Shown here: piece by piece, positions 8,868-15,980 of the stretch | How the letters are laid out: every line of letters begins with the position of its first letter | Position numbering within the stretch: position 1 is the stretch's first letter | From: Competibacter_A sp002352125 | GTDB taxonomy: Bacteria; Pseudomonadota; Gammaproteobacteria; Competibacterales; Competibacteraceae | Assembly (NCBI GenBank): GCA_035441325.1 | Contig: DAOROA010000016.1 | Location: 14,590-78,589 of the forward strand | Direction: 5' to 3' | DNA: 64,000 nt | The notes under the pieces: generated by a model | Database searches by the model: none | Told to the model about the DNA's origin: nothing | Seen by the model: only the letters and a program-made list of their open reading frames with translations | Program-made: the position numbers and the translations under genes

Positions 8868-9896
8868 TTACCCGCCCGTATGGTTCATGTGACGCAGAAT
8901 CGCCGGTTGCCCCTCAAGCCGAAAATCGTGGCCGCGCGGTTTGAGCGCCATCGCGGCGACGATAGCCTGCTGCAACCGTTCGCGATCTCCGGGGTAGGTG
9001 CGCAAGGTTCGTTTCAAATCGGCCGAATGTTCTTGTCCCAGACAAAGCAGCAACCGACCCTCCGCCGAGACTCGGACCCGGTTGCAGGCATCGCAGAAGT
9101 TGTGGCTGTGGGGCGAGATAAAACCGATGCGGCTGCCGACGCCGGGAACGCGGTAATAACGGGACGGACCGCCCGTGCTCTCGGTGGTGGGTACCAGCTC
9201 GAACACCCGCGCGAGATCGGCGCGGATGGCATCGCTGGAATAGTAAGCTTCGGCGCGGTCGTGGTCGCCGATCACGCCGAGCGGCATTTCTTCGATAAAG
9301 CTGATATCCAAGCCGTTATCGACGGCAAAACGCGCCAAATCGACGACTTCGTCGTGATTGCGGTTTTTCAGGATCACCGCGTTCAGCTTGATCCGCTCGA
9401 AACCGGTAGCCTGGGCCGTGCGGATACCGCGCAGAACGACATCCAGCTCGCCGGCGCGAGTGATGCGGCGAAAACGCGCCGGATCCAGACTGTCGAGGCT
9501 GACGTTGAGACGCGCCACGCCAGCAGCCTTGAGGTCGGCGGCCATGCGTTCCAGTTGCGAGCCGTTGGTGGTCAATACCAATTCCGCCAAGCCGCATTCC
9601 CGCAATCGGCCTAGTTCGCGTAGCAACCACAGAACGTTGCATCGCACCAGCGGCTCGCCGCCGGTGATGCGGATTTTGCGCGTCCCCAGTTCCACGAACG
9701 CCCGGCCGAGCGCCGCTAGCTCCTCCAAGGTCAAGACGCGGGCGCGCGGCAAGAAAGTCATACGTTCGCTCATGCAGTAGACGCAGCGAAAGTCGCAGCG
9801 GTCCGTCACGGAAAACCGCACGTAATCGATCCGGCGGCCGAAACGGTCCGTCAAGGAAGAGGGGAGAGAAACGGGATCATCGGACTGGGCGGTCAA
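8868..9896 (-). CDS. moaA: GTP 3',8-cyclase MoaA (molybdenum cofactor biosynthesis)
   Basis: Radical SAM enzyme that converts GTP to 3',8-cyclo-7,8-dihydro-GTP, the first step of molybdopterin synthesis. The N-terminal cluster motif CDFRCVYC and the C-terminal cluster motif FCDACNRVRVSAEGRLLLC are both present. So are the RITGGEPLVR SAM-binding segment and the conserved C-terminal GG end. The open frame reaches a TTG at 9950. A TTG at 9896 with GAGG about 10 bases upstream gives 342 residues, nearer the family length, and is preferred. No ATG exists in the plausible start region. No other moa gene is adjacent. Confidence 0.93.
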   Translation of the reverse strand: MTAQSDDPVSLPSSLTDRFGRRIDYVRFSVTDRCDFRCVYCMSERMTFLPRARVLTLEELAALGRAFVELGTRKIRITGGEPLVRCNVLWLLRELGRLRECGLAELVLTTNGSQLERMAADLKAAGVARLNVSLDSLDPARFRRITRAGELDVVLRGIRTAQATGFERIKLNAVILKNRNHDEVVDLARFAVDNGLDISFIEEMPLGVIGDHDRAEAYYSSDAIRADLARVFELVPTTESTGGPSRYYRVPGVGSRIGFISPHSHNFCDACNRVRVSAEGRLLLCLGQEHSADLKRTLRTYPGDRERLQQAIVAAMALKPRGHDFRLEGQPAILRHMNHTGG

Positions 9897-10042
9897 GCTG
9901 GATACCTCGAAACCGATAGCGGAGACTAGAACGATTTCAAACCATATCAAAATCGAATCGAAACGTAAGCGGACTCGACGAAGTACCTCCCCGGTGGTAA
10001 ACCGCGACCGCTCTCCGCTTCGCCCCCTGCTCGAAAACCCCT

Positions 10043-10078
10043 CTAAAACCGCTCCAGAAGGCCGTGGAGCAGTTTTAG
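10043..10078. terminator. Hairpin between moaA and the sigma/anti-sigma operon
   Basis: CTAAAAC-C-GCTCC pairs with GGAGC-A-GTTTTAG around a 10-base loop, with one C/A mismatch. Read on the minus strand it lies just after the anti-sigma gene and ends in an A/T-rich arm, consistent with a rho-independent terminator. Strength is uncertain because the U tract is part of the stem. Confidence 0.55.
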
Positions 10079-10120
10079 CCTTTCATGGCACCTTCCCCCC
10101 GCCGAGCCTTTAAAAGCCGC

Positions 10121-10795
10121 TTAAAGCGCTTGCCAGCGCGTCTGGTAAAGAGGTTCGACCGGCGGTTGCAGCTTCGGAGCCATCGGTTGCATAGTCACCC
10201 ACAGTTCGCCCCGGCCCGGTCGCGTTACGCCGGCCGGTACCGGTAGGGTGCGAGCACTGCCGTCGTCCGGTAGCGCGCCCAGCATGACGGGTGGATCGCT
10301 GGCGGTCTTCAACCAAAGGAAACAGCGTTGATCGGGCGGCATCGCCATCGCCCGCAAGTTGTCGACGCGCAACCGTCCGTCGCCGGCCAACGCCACCGTC
10401 CACAACACTTCTCGCTGCTTGCCGCGAATCGCGGCGAAGGAGATATCCGCCTCTTGTGGCGGTAACACATATCGCGGCGCCAACGCGACGATCATCGCCA
10501 ACACGCTGACCAGCGCCAGACCGCGCCAGAAAATCAAACCGTTCCACCACGACCGGCGCGGCGATGCCGGGAACAGCCGCCGTTCGAGACCACGCCAAAC
10601 TTCCGGCGGCGGCGGCGCGGGAGGGCTGGCGACCGCCAAGCGATTCAGGCGGCGCTCCCAGTCGGTCACGGCTCGTTGCAAAACCGGGTGGGCCGGCAAC
10701 AGCCGTTCGAAACGGCGGCGGGCGGGGCCTTGCAATGTGCCCAGCACGTACTCGGCGGCCAACCGGTCGCGCATGGCAAGGTGATAATAGTTCAC
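10121..10795 (-). CDS. RskA-like membrane anti-sigma factor
   Basis: Probable anti-sigma factor for the ECF sigma gene immediately upstream. The cytoplasmic N-terminus (MRDRLAAEYVLGTL...) is the RskA/ChrR-type sigma-binding helix pattern without the zinc-binding HxxxCxxC motif. A single transmembrane helix lies at about residues 105-123 (GLALVSVLAMIVALAPRYV). The periplasmic C-terminus resembles the anti-sigma-K RskA domain. The start is taken as GTG at 10795, forming a 4-base GTGA overlap with the sigma stop codon, a sign of translational coupling. An ATG at 10768 is the alternative. The signal sensed is unknown; linkage to the bufferin genes suggests metal stress. Confidence 0.82.
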   Translation of the reverse strand: MNYYHLAMRDRLAAEYVLGTLQGPARRRFERLLPAHPVLQRAVTDWERRLNRLAVASPPAPPPPEVWRGLERRLFPASPRRSWWNGLIFWRGLALVSVLAMIVALAPRYVLPPQEADISFAAIRGKQREVLWTVALAGDGRLRVDNLRAMAMPPDQRCFLWLKTASDPPVMLGALPDDGSARTLPVPAGVTRPGRGELWVTMQPMAPKLQPPVEPLYQTRWQAL

Positions 10796-11358
10796 CGTTC
10801 TTCCCCCAGACAGGTTTTCAAGCGCATCAGACTGCGCCGAACCCAAGCCTTGACCGTACCCAATGGACGATTCAGGGATTCGGCGATGGCGTCGTGAGTC
10901 AAGCCTTCGAAGTAGGCCAACAACACGGCACGACGCGGTTCCGCGTCCAGGATGTCCAAACAGCGGGCCAATGCAGCGTCGTGTTGTTCGACGTGCAACC
11001 GGTCCTCCGGGCTTGGTCCATCATCCGCCACCGCCGCCCAATCGTCGTCGCCCAGCTCCGCGCGGCGGCGGTGCTCTCCCCGCCGCCGCCGGTCGATGGC
11101 CAGATGGCGGACGATGCTGCTCATCCAAGTCAACGGCTGACCGGATTGCGCGCGATAGTCGCCGGCCCGTTGCCAAATGCGCACGAAACCCTCCTGCAAC
11201 AAATCCGCCGCCAGTTCGCGGTCGCGCACCAGCTTGAGCAGGAAACCATACAAGATCGGCGAGGTTTGCCGGTAGAGGGTTTCGAAAGCGCGTCGATCGT
11301 GCAAGGCACAACGAGCGAGCAAATCGGCCAACGGATCGCGGGATGCCATGCAGGACAC
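10792..11358 (-). CDS. ECF RNA polymerase sigma factor
   Basis: An extracytoplasmic-function sigma factor of 188 residues. Region 2 is visible as DLLQEGFVRIWQRAGDYRAQ followed by WMSSIVRHLAIDRRRR. Region 4 is visible as AVLLAYFEGLTHDAIAESL with a GTVKAWVRRSLMRLK recognition helix. It overlaps the downstream anti-sigma gene, the hallmark of a sigma/anti-sigma pair. It lies downstream of, and co-directional with, the bufferin genes, so it probably controls them and itself. The ATG at 11358 may be replaced by a second ATG at 11349. Confidence 0.92.
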   Translation of the reverse strand: MSCMASRDPLADLLARCALHDRRAFETLYRQTSPILYGFLLKLVRDRELAADLLQEGFVRIWQRAGDYRAQSGQPLTWMSSIVRHLAIDRRRRGEHRRRAELGDDDWAAVADDGPSPEDRLHVEQHDAALARCLDILDAEPRRAVLLAYFEGLTHDAIAESLNRPLGTVKAWVRRSLMRLKTCLGEER

Positions 11359-11454
11359 TCGGGCTGGTTGTCGGACAAACCCGTAGATGCCTTGCCGCCG
11401 AACTCGGATGAACGAGTTGCCAACCGCGATCGCAAGCCGTCATGTTTGTCTGCC

Positions 11455-11937
11455 TCATGCGCCGGATTGCGCGAAGCGCCTTTCCAACCAAGCGTCCAGC
11501 GACAAAACGCCGGGACCGCGAACCGCAAGCATCAATAGCAACATCATCCACAGGTAGTGTTGGAGTTGATTATAGGCGGGATCAACGGCGCCCAGCACAA
11601 ACTGAATCACCATCGTCAAGGCCAGCAACGGCAACACCGCCAGCCGGGCCAACAACCCGACCAACACCAGCAGCGAAGCGACCAATTCGGTGCCGGTCGC
11701 CAGCATCGCCGCCAGGGCAGGGGGCAACAGCGGAATGTTGTACTCGTTTTCGAACAGCAGCAGCGTGCTGGACCAGTCATCGATCTTGGCGAGGCCAGAC
11801 CAGAAAAATATCCGAAACACCGCCAAGCGCAGCAACAAGTCGGTCAGTGGCGCCAGCCGTTCCAGCAAGCGCCCCAGCGCCAGGTACCAAACCAGCGGCG
11901 CCGGCCGGCCGGCGGCCGCGAAATCTGCGGACAACAT
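11455..11937 (-). CDS. DoxX family membrane protein (bufferin operon)
   Basis: A 160-residue protein with four hydrophobic segments. It shows DoxX features such as LLLRLAVFRIFFWSGLAKIDDW near residue 34 and the LLVLVGLLARLAVLPLLALT segment near 94. DoxX proteins are regularly the last gene of DUF2282/DUF692/DUF2063 operons. The biochemical role there is unclear; redox or membrane support of the peptide pathway is proposed in general. It starts 12 bases after the DUF2063 gene. Confidence 0.85.
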   Translation of the reverse strand: MLSADFAAAGRPAPLVWYLALGRLLERLAPLTDLLLRLAVFRIFFWSGLAKIDDWSSTLLLFENEYNIPLLPPALAAMLATGTELVASLLVLVGLLARLAVLPLLALTMVIQFVLGAVDPAYNQLQHYLWMMLLLMLAVRGPGVLSLDAWLERRFAQSGA

Positions 11938-11949
11938 CGTCGAACCCCC

Positions 11950-12714
11950 TCAAAACTGCTGGACTAACGCGCTATCGCTCAGCAGCCTGGCGAGCGCGGC
12001 CGCGAAATCGAACTTCGGATCCTGCTCTCCTGCGACCCCAGCCGCTTCGGCCAGCGGGCAATTCGCAACAAACGCGGCGAGCAAAGCGAACTCTCCCCCG
12101 GTTAAAGGCCGCTGGCGAACCGTTCCGTTTTGCCGCCATACCAGCACGGTTTCGGCCCGTTCGAGGTCCACCGCTCCCAACGATCCACCGGCGGGTTGAT
12201 GGGCGTCCCAGATGGTGTGAATCGGCCAGGACGATTCCAGCAAGCGGACTGAAGGATGCGGCTGCGGACGCAGCTCCGGCAACTCGCAGACCGGCACGGC
12301 GGCGAGCCGGGCCGGCGTCAACGGCTCTTGCTCGGCAGCGAACAAGGCTTCGTTGCGCGCCCACTCCAATCGGGCTACATCCGCCAGCCAAGGCAATTCC
12401 GTCAGCGGTCGAAACGCGGCCAGAAAAACCGGCAAGTTCCCGCCGTACTCGTACAGCGCCGGGCGATGCGGCGGGTGCCGGGCGATGAACGCCAGCGCGG
12501 TGGCGGTGAAGCACTCGGCGCCGACCAATTGCCGGACCACCGGAAACGCCGCTTCCAACACGTTCAACAGCGCGTGGCGAACATTGTTGCGATGTACCGC
12601 CAGCCGGTGTTCCCGCCGCTCCGGCGAATCGGCCAGCAGCGCCAGCCATTCCGGATCGGAAGCGCCGTCCAGCAGCATCCGGCCCATCCGACGCTGCAAT
12701 TCAGCCAATCGCAT
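11950..12714 (-). CDS. bufC: DUF2063 protein, partner of MNIO enzyme (BufC/HvfC-like)
   Basis: A 254-residue protein with the DUF2063 N-terminal domain: LAVHRNNVRHALLNVLEAAFPVVRQLVG near residue 38 (split here across about 28 residues), then FIARHPPHRPALYEYGGNL near 76. The second half is the less conserved C-terminal domain. In bufferin and related MNIO systems this protein is the substrate-recognition partner of the DUF692 enzyme. It overlaps the DUF692 gene by 14 bases, in line with complex formation. Older annotation as a putative DNA-binding domain is not supported by this context. Confidence 0.88.
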   Translation of the reverse strand: MRLAELQRRMGRMLLDGASDPEWLALLADSPERREHRLAVHRNNVRHALLNVLEAAFPVVRQLVGAECFTATALAFIARHPPHRPALYEYGGNLPVFLAAFRPLTELPWLADVARLEWARNEALFAAEQEPLTPARLAAVPVCELPELRPQPHPSVRLLESSWPIHTIWDAHQPAGGSLGAVDLERAETVLVWRQNGTVRQRPLTGGEFALLAAFVANCPLAEAAGVAGEQDPKFDFAAALARLLSDSALVQQF

Positions 12715-13561
12715 CGCGCGTCTCCCGCAGAGAGGCTTCGGCCCGTTCGGCCTCGCCCAGCAATATCGGCAGCTCCGGAATGTTCGTGTCCCACTCCACC
12801 AACACCGGCTTGGGACCCGTCCGCGCCAGCGTGGCCGCCAGCAGCACCCAAACCGGTTCGGCGACCGCCGATCCGTGATCGTCGATCAACAGTTCGCCGG
12901 CCGGGGTGGTTACCCGCGCATGGCCGGCGATGTGGATTTCCTCCACCGCAGCCAGCGGCAACCGGTCCAGCGGTGTCAGCGGATCGTCGCCGTGATTTGC
13001 GGCGCTGACGTACAGGTTGTTGACGTCCAACAATAGGCCGCAGCCGGTACGACGCACCAACTCGGCCAGAAAACCGGCTTCGTCCCAGTCGGCTTCGCGA
13101 AATTGCAAATACGTGGACGGATTTTCGACCAGTAGCCGCCGACCCAACGCTTCTTGCGTCAAATCGACGTTGGCGGCTACCGCTTCGAGCGTCTCCCGGG
13201 TGTAGGGCAGCGGCAACAAATCGGCCAGAAAGCCTCCATCCGGCACCGTGGACCACGCTAAATGCTCGGAAACCAATTCCGGCTCCAGCCGATCATACAG
13301 CGCCCGCAACCGCGCCAGATGCGCTCGATCCACGCCTGCGGCCGAACCCAGCGACAAGCCCACTCCATGACAGCTCAGCGGATAGTGGCCGCGCAACTGT
13401 TCCAATGCGGCCACGCGAGGACCGCCTGGAGCGAGATAGTTCTCGCTATGAACTTCCAACCATGCCACAGGCTGTAGCGCGGTCAAAAATTCCGGCAGAT
13501 GGGAATGACGCAGGCCGATTCCCGCTCGGGCGGGGAAAGTGCGGTTGCGGGCTTCGGTCAT
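12701..13561 (-). CDS. bufB: DUF692 multinuclear iron oxidative enzyme (MNIO; BufB/HvfB-like)
   Basis: A 286-residue TIM-barrel enzyme of the DUF692/MNIO family, related to MbnB. These enzymes use two or three iron ions to modify cysteines of a precursor peptide. Visible metal-ligand and core motifs include GIGLRHSH, WLEVHSENYL, SCHGVGLSLGS, SEHLAWS, LVENPSTYL, LLDVNNLYVSA, EIHIAGH and VLVEWDTNIPEL. The start is the ATG at 13561; the frame is open further upstream, but that part would overlap the peptide gene. It begins five bases after the precursor gene ends, so the expected substrate is that peptide. Confidence 0.92.
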   Translation of the reverse strand: MTEARNRTFPARAGIGLRHSHLPEFLTALQPVAWLEVHSENYLAPGGPRVAALEQLRGHYPLSCHGVGLSLGSAAGVDRAHLARLRALYDRLEPELVSEHLAWSTVPDGGFLADLLPLPYTRETLEAVAANVDLTQEALGRRLLVENPSTYLQFREADWDEAGFLAELVRRTGCGLLLDVNNLYVSAANHGDDPLTPLDRLPLAAVEEIHIAGHARVTTPAGELLIDDHGSAVAEPVWVLLAATLARTGPKPVLVEWDTNIPELPILLGEAERAEASLRETRDAIG

Positions 13562-13566
13562 GGTGC

Positions 13567-13857
13567 TTAGTTCGACGCCGGTTTGCCCTGGCCCTTGAAC
13601 GGTTTCAGGTGACCACCCATTTCCTCGCAAGTGCCCTTGGCGACGTATTTCCAGTCCTGACCGTCGTAGTTGGCCGTGGCGTTGCCGGCACAGGAATGGG
13701 TACCGGCCGCGCTGGCACAATCGTTTTCGCCGGCTTTAGCGACGCCGTAGCATTTGTCTTTCCCCTCACTCGCGGCGAACGCTGGACTGGCCACCAAACT
13801 CAAGGCGCCAGCAACAGCGGTGGCGAGTGCAAGTTGGTTGAAAGCGGTTTTGGTCAT
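13567..13857 (-). CDS. bufA: DUF2282 precursor peptide (bufferin, BufA1-like)
   Basis: A 96-residue precursor with a clear signal peptide (hydrophobic segment, cleavage near ASPAFAA). Its mature region has four cysteines in the DUF2282 arrangement: KCYGVAKAG, NDCASAAGTHSCAG and KGTCEEMGGH. In characterised bufferins such cysteines are converted to thiooxazoles or related groups by the MNIO enzyme, and the exported product sequesters copper. The ATG at 13857 has GAGG nine bases upstream and was preferred over an ATG at 13926. It is the first gene of the minus-strand operon bufA-bufB-bufC-doxX-ECF sigma-anti-sigma. Confidence 0.93.
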   Translation of the reverse strand: MTKTAFNQLALATAVAGALSLVASPAFAASEGKDKCYGVAKAGENDCASAAGTHSCAGNATANYDGQDWKYVAKGTCEEMGGHLKPFKGQGKPASN

Positions 13858-14100
13858 GGGTCGATCCTCTATGGTTGAAATTGCAAGTGCGTTGGTCTGG
13901 ACCGGGATTGTTTGATCCGACATCACTGCTTACGAGGCCGGTTCGCGTTTGGATGCAAGCGGCGCAAAAAATTTTCCGTGCCCGCATCGGATTTCCGGCG
14001 ATGATTTTTCTCTCATCCGGTCATTTTCAGGGACGTTTGGCGGTGTTTGGGAGGCCGGTTTTGACGTTTTGGGAAGTTGGAAAAAAACGACGACGACGCT
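13858..14100. other. Upstream region of the bufferin operon
   Basis: About 240 bases between the bufferin precursor start and the AT-rich origin repeats. It should contain the operon promoter on the minus strand, presumably recognised by the operon's own ECF sigma factor. I could not identify a convincing -35/-10 pair. No gene is seen. Confidence 0.4.
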
Positions 14101-14149
14101 CGTTTAAAAACGTTTAAAGACGTTTAAAGAAACGTTTAAAAGATGTTTA
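14101..14149. repeat. AT-rich tandem repeats, probable DNA-unwinding element
   Basis: Four copies of CGTTTAAA start at 14101, 14111, 14121 and 14133, followed by a degenerate TGTTTA. Together with the A/T-rich tract to about 14190 they form a low-stability region directly beside the iterons. That is the usual architecture of an iteron-plasmid origin. The function is inferred from arrangement. Confidence 0.75.
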
Positions 14150-14190
14150 GGGTGAAATTTTACTTTTAAAATCATAAAATTACATGATGT

Positions 14191-14306
14191 AATGTCCCCA
14201 TTTATGGGATGTAATGTCCCCATTTATGGGATGTAATGTCCCCATTTATGGGATGTAATGTCCCCATTTATGGGATAAATCTCGTTAATGTCCCCATTTA
14301 TGGGAT
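14191..14306. repeat. Iteron array, five direct repeats
   Basis: Five perfect copies of a 20-bp unit (AATGTCCCCATTTATGGGAT) start at 14191, 14213, 14235, 14257 and 14287. The first four are spaced 22 bp apart, close to two helical turns; the fifth is offset by 30 bp. Each unit contains a CCCAT-TT-ATGGG partial palindrome. With the AT-rich repeats to the left and a Rep_3 gene to the right, these are the expected binding sites for the initiator protein. Confidence 0.9.
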
Positions 14307-14394
14307 TTTTCTCGATCTGCCGGCGCGAATCGACGAGAAATTTTTTATAATCAATCTGTTATTTTTCAACTGGCGAAATCGTGTCCGCGACCTG

Positions 14395-14406
14395 ACGCTT
14401 CGGCGT
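14395..14406. other. TTCG-tetraloop hairpin in the origin region
   Basis: ACGC-TTCG-GCGT forms a stable small hairpin between the iteron array and the rep promoter region. No U tract follows, so it is not an obvious terminator. It might be a structural element of the origin or leader. Confidence 0.35.
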
Positions 14407-14470
14407 TCACGCGAATAACCGGCGGTTTTTCAAGTTCTAGCCGGTCGGGTATATGGGGAGCTTACACTCA

Positions 14471-14502
14471 AATGTCCCCATTTATGGGATAAAAATGTCC
14501 CC
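14471..14502. promoter_or_regulatory. Iteron copy plus half copy over the rep start (probable operator)
   Basis: A sixth full iteron lies at 14471-14490, and a half copy (AATGTCCCC) at 14494-14502 includes the proposed rep start ATG at 14495. A separate copy of the initiator site at its own gene start is the classic autorepression arrangement of iteron replicons. The role is inferred. Confidence 0.65.
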
Positions 14503-15955
14503 GCCTATTTTCTCTCGACAAGGGGACGTTTTTGCTAAACTACGTGACATGGCACGTCATAGAGAAAAACACGGCAACGTGGATACAGCACGGAAAATGA
14601 TCGTGGCCGACTTGGCCGATCAAAACCTCAAGAAACACGTCGCCGCCATCCACATCAATAACAGGCTGACGCTGACCCAGCGAAAAGCTTCGAACGTGCT
14701 TTTGTACAACGCTTACGACAGCCTGTTGACCGCTCGGGTGCATCGTATCCGCGTCAAAGACTTGGCCGAAGCGATCGGTTTCAACACCCATAACTTGGAT
14801 CCTCTCAAGGAAGCCCTGAAAACTTTGGCGCGGACGGTGTTGGAATGGAACATCCTCGACGAGGATGGCCACCAGGAGGAATGGGGTGCTACTACCCTGC
14901 TGGCCCAAGCCGTCATCAAAGGGGGCTACTGCGTTTACGCCTACAGCCCCGAGCTTTGCGAAAAACTGTATCGGCCGGAAATTTACGCGCTGCTCAACCT
15001 CAGCATCCAGCGCAAGTTCAGCAGCAGCTACGCGCTGGCTCTCTACGAAAACTGTTTGCGCTATCGGCGGATCGGCACCACCGGCTGGATCGGTTTGGAC
15101 ATCCTCAAGCGTTTGCTGGGGATTAGCGAAGCGGATGGCTACTACCAAGATTTTCGCAAGTTCAACGACAAAGTCATCAAACCGGCGGTGAGGCAGGTGA
15201 ACGACACGTCCGACTTGCTGCTGGAAATCGATTACCAGCGCGATCATCGGAAGGTTTCGGCGGTACGTTTTCGAGTCAGCGATAATCCGCAGATGTTGCT
15301 GTTTGCCCAACACCAAGCCGCAATGATCGCCGCAGCCGAAGACGAGGTGCCGCCGGCCGACGACAATCCCGAAAAACGTTTGGAACGCCTGGAATATCTG
15401 CGCGGTAAGCTGACTGCTTTCGGTTTGAGCGCGCGCCAGATCCGCACGGCGCTCGCCAGCCAAGAAGCCGATTATCTGGAAGGCAACATCGCGGTGGTCG
15501 AACGCGATCTAGCCGCCGGCAAGATCCATAACCTGCCGGCCTATCTGCTGGCCGCGCTGCGCGAAGACTACCGGCCGACGGCGGTACCGAGCCGAACGCG
15601 AGCCACCGTACCCACCGCCCCGGCCGGTTACACCGGAGACGAGGAATCGCCGCCGGTGCAGCAAGAGCGCTTGCGCACGCAATTTTTGGCCGAACGCCTG
15701 CAAGCGGCGCTGGATGGCCTGAGTCAAGCTGAGCGGGAAGCGCTGGAGTCCGACTACGTGGTTCGCTTGGAACAGGGGAGCGGATTCGAAGCCCGGCTGA
15801 TTCTTGGGTTGTATCAAAAAAGCGGCATGCGCAGCAAAATTGTGGAAAGCCACTTCCGTGCTTTCGCGCGCGAGCGGCTGGTTGGAGGGTTGGACGAGGC
15901 AGAATTCGCCGCCTACGCTTCTCTGCAAGGCCGAGGGGATGCGAACCGATGTTAA
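14495..15955 (+). CDS. Rep_3 family replication initiator protein
   Basis: Initiator of iteron plasmids (RepB/Rep_3 family), which binds iterons and opens the adjacent origin. The N-terminal half has the double winged-helix pattern, for example ALKTLARTVLEWNILDEDG and later KFSSSYALALYENCLRYR, WIGLDILKRLLGI and FRKFNDKVIKPAVRQVND. The C-terminal ~180 residues are a variable extension. The ATG at 14495 gives 486 residues with GGGAT just upstream. An ATG at 14549 is also possible, and an ATG at 14453 would overlap the sixth iteron. No parAB, toxin or mobilisation genes are adjacent, and all neighbours look chromosomal, so this is an integrated or resident replicon core. Confidence 0.9.
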   Translation: MSPPIFSRQGDVFAKLRDMARHREKHGNVDTARKMIVADLADQNLKKHVAAIHINNRLTLTQRKASNVLLYNAYDSLLTARVHRIRVKDLAEAIGFNTHNLDPLKEALKTLARTVLEWNILDEDGHQEEWGATTLLAQAVIKGGYCVYAYSPELCEKLYRPEIYALLNLSIQRKFSSSYALALYENCLRYRRIGTTGWIGLDILKRLLGISEADGYYQDFRKFNDKVIKPAVRQVNDTSDLLLEIDYQRDHRKVSAVRFRVSDNPQMLLFAQHQAAMIAAAEDEVPPADDNPEKRLERLEYLRGKLTAFGLSARQIRTALASQEADYLEGNIAVVERDLAAGKIHNLPAYLLAALREDYRPTAVPSRTRATVPTAPAGYTGDEESPPVQQERLRTQFLAERLQAALDGLSQAEREALESDYVVRLEQGSGFEARLILGLYQKSGMRSKIVESHFRAFARERLVGGLDEAEFAAYASLQGRGDANRC

Positions 15956-15980
15956 GGTTCCGGATCGAAAAGGGGCGCGG

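Noticed and set aside
11442..12488. 348-codon plus-strand frame opposite the DoxX and DUF2063 genes
   Set aside because: Arg/Pro/Thr-rich antisense translation. The minus-strand genes are well supported by motifs.
14191..14306. CRISPR array
   Set aside because: The repeats are 20 bp with only 2-bp (and one 10-bp) intervals. There is no room for spacers, and a Rep_3 gene follows, so they are iterons.
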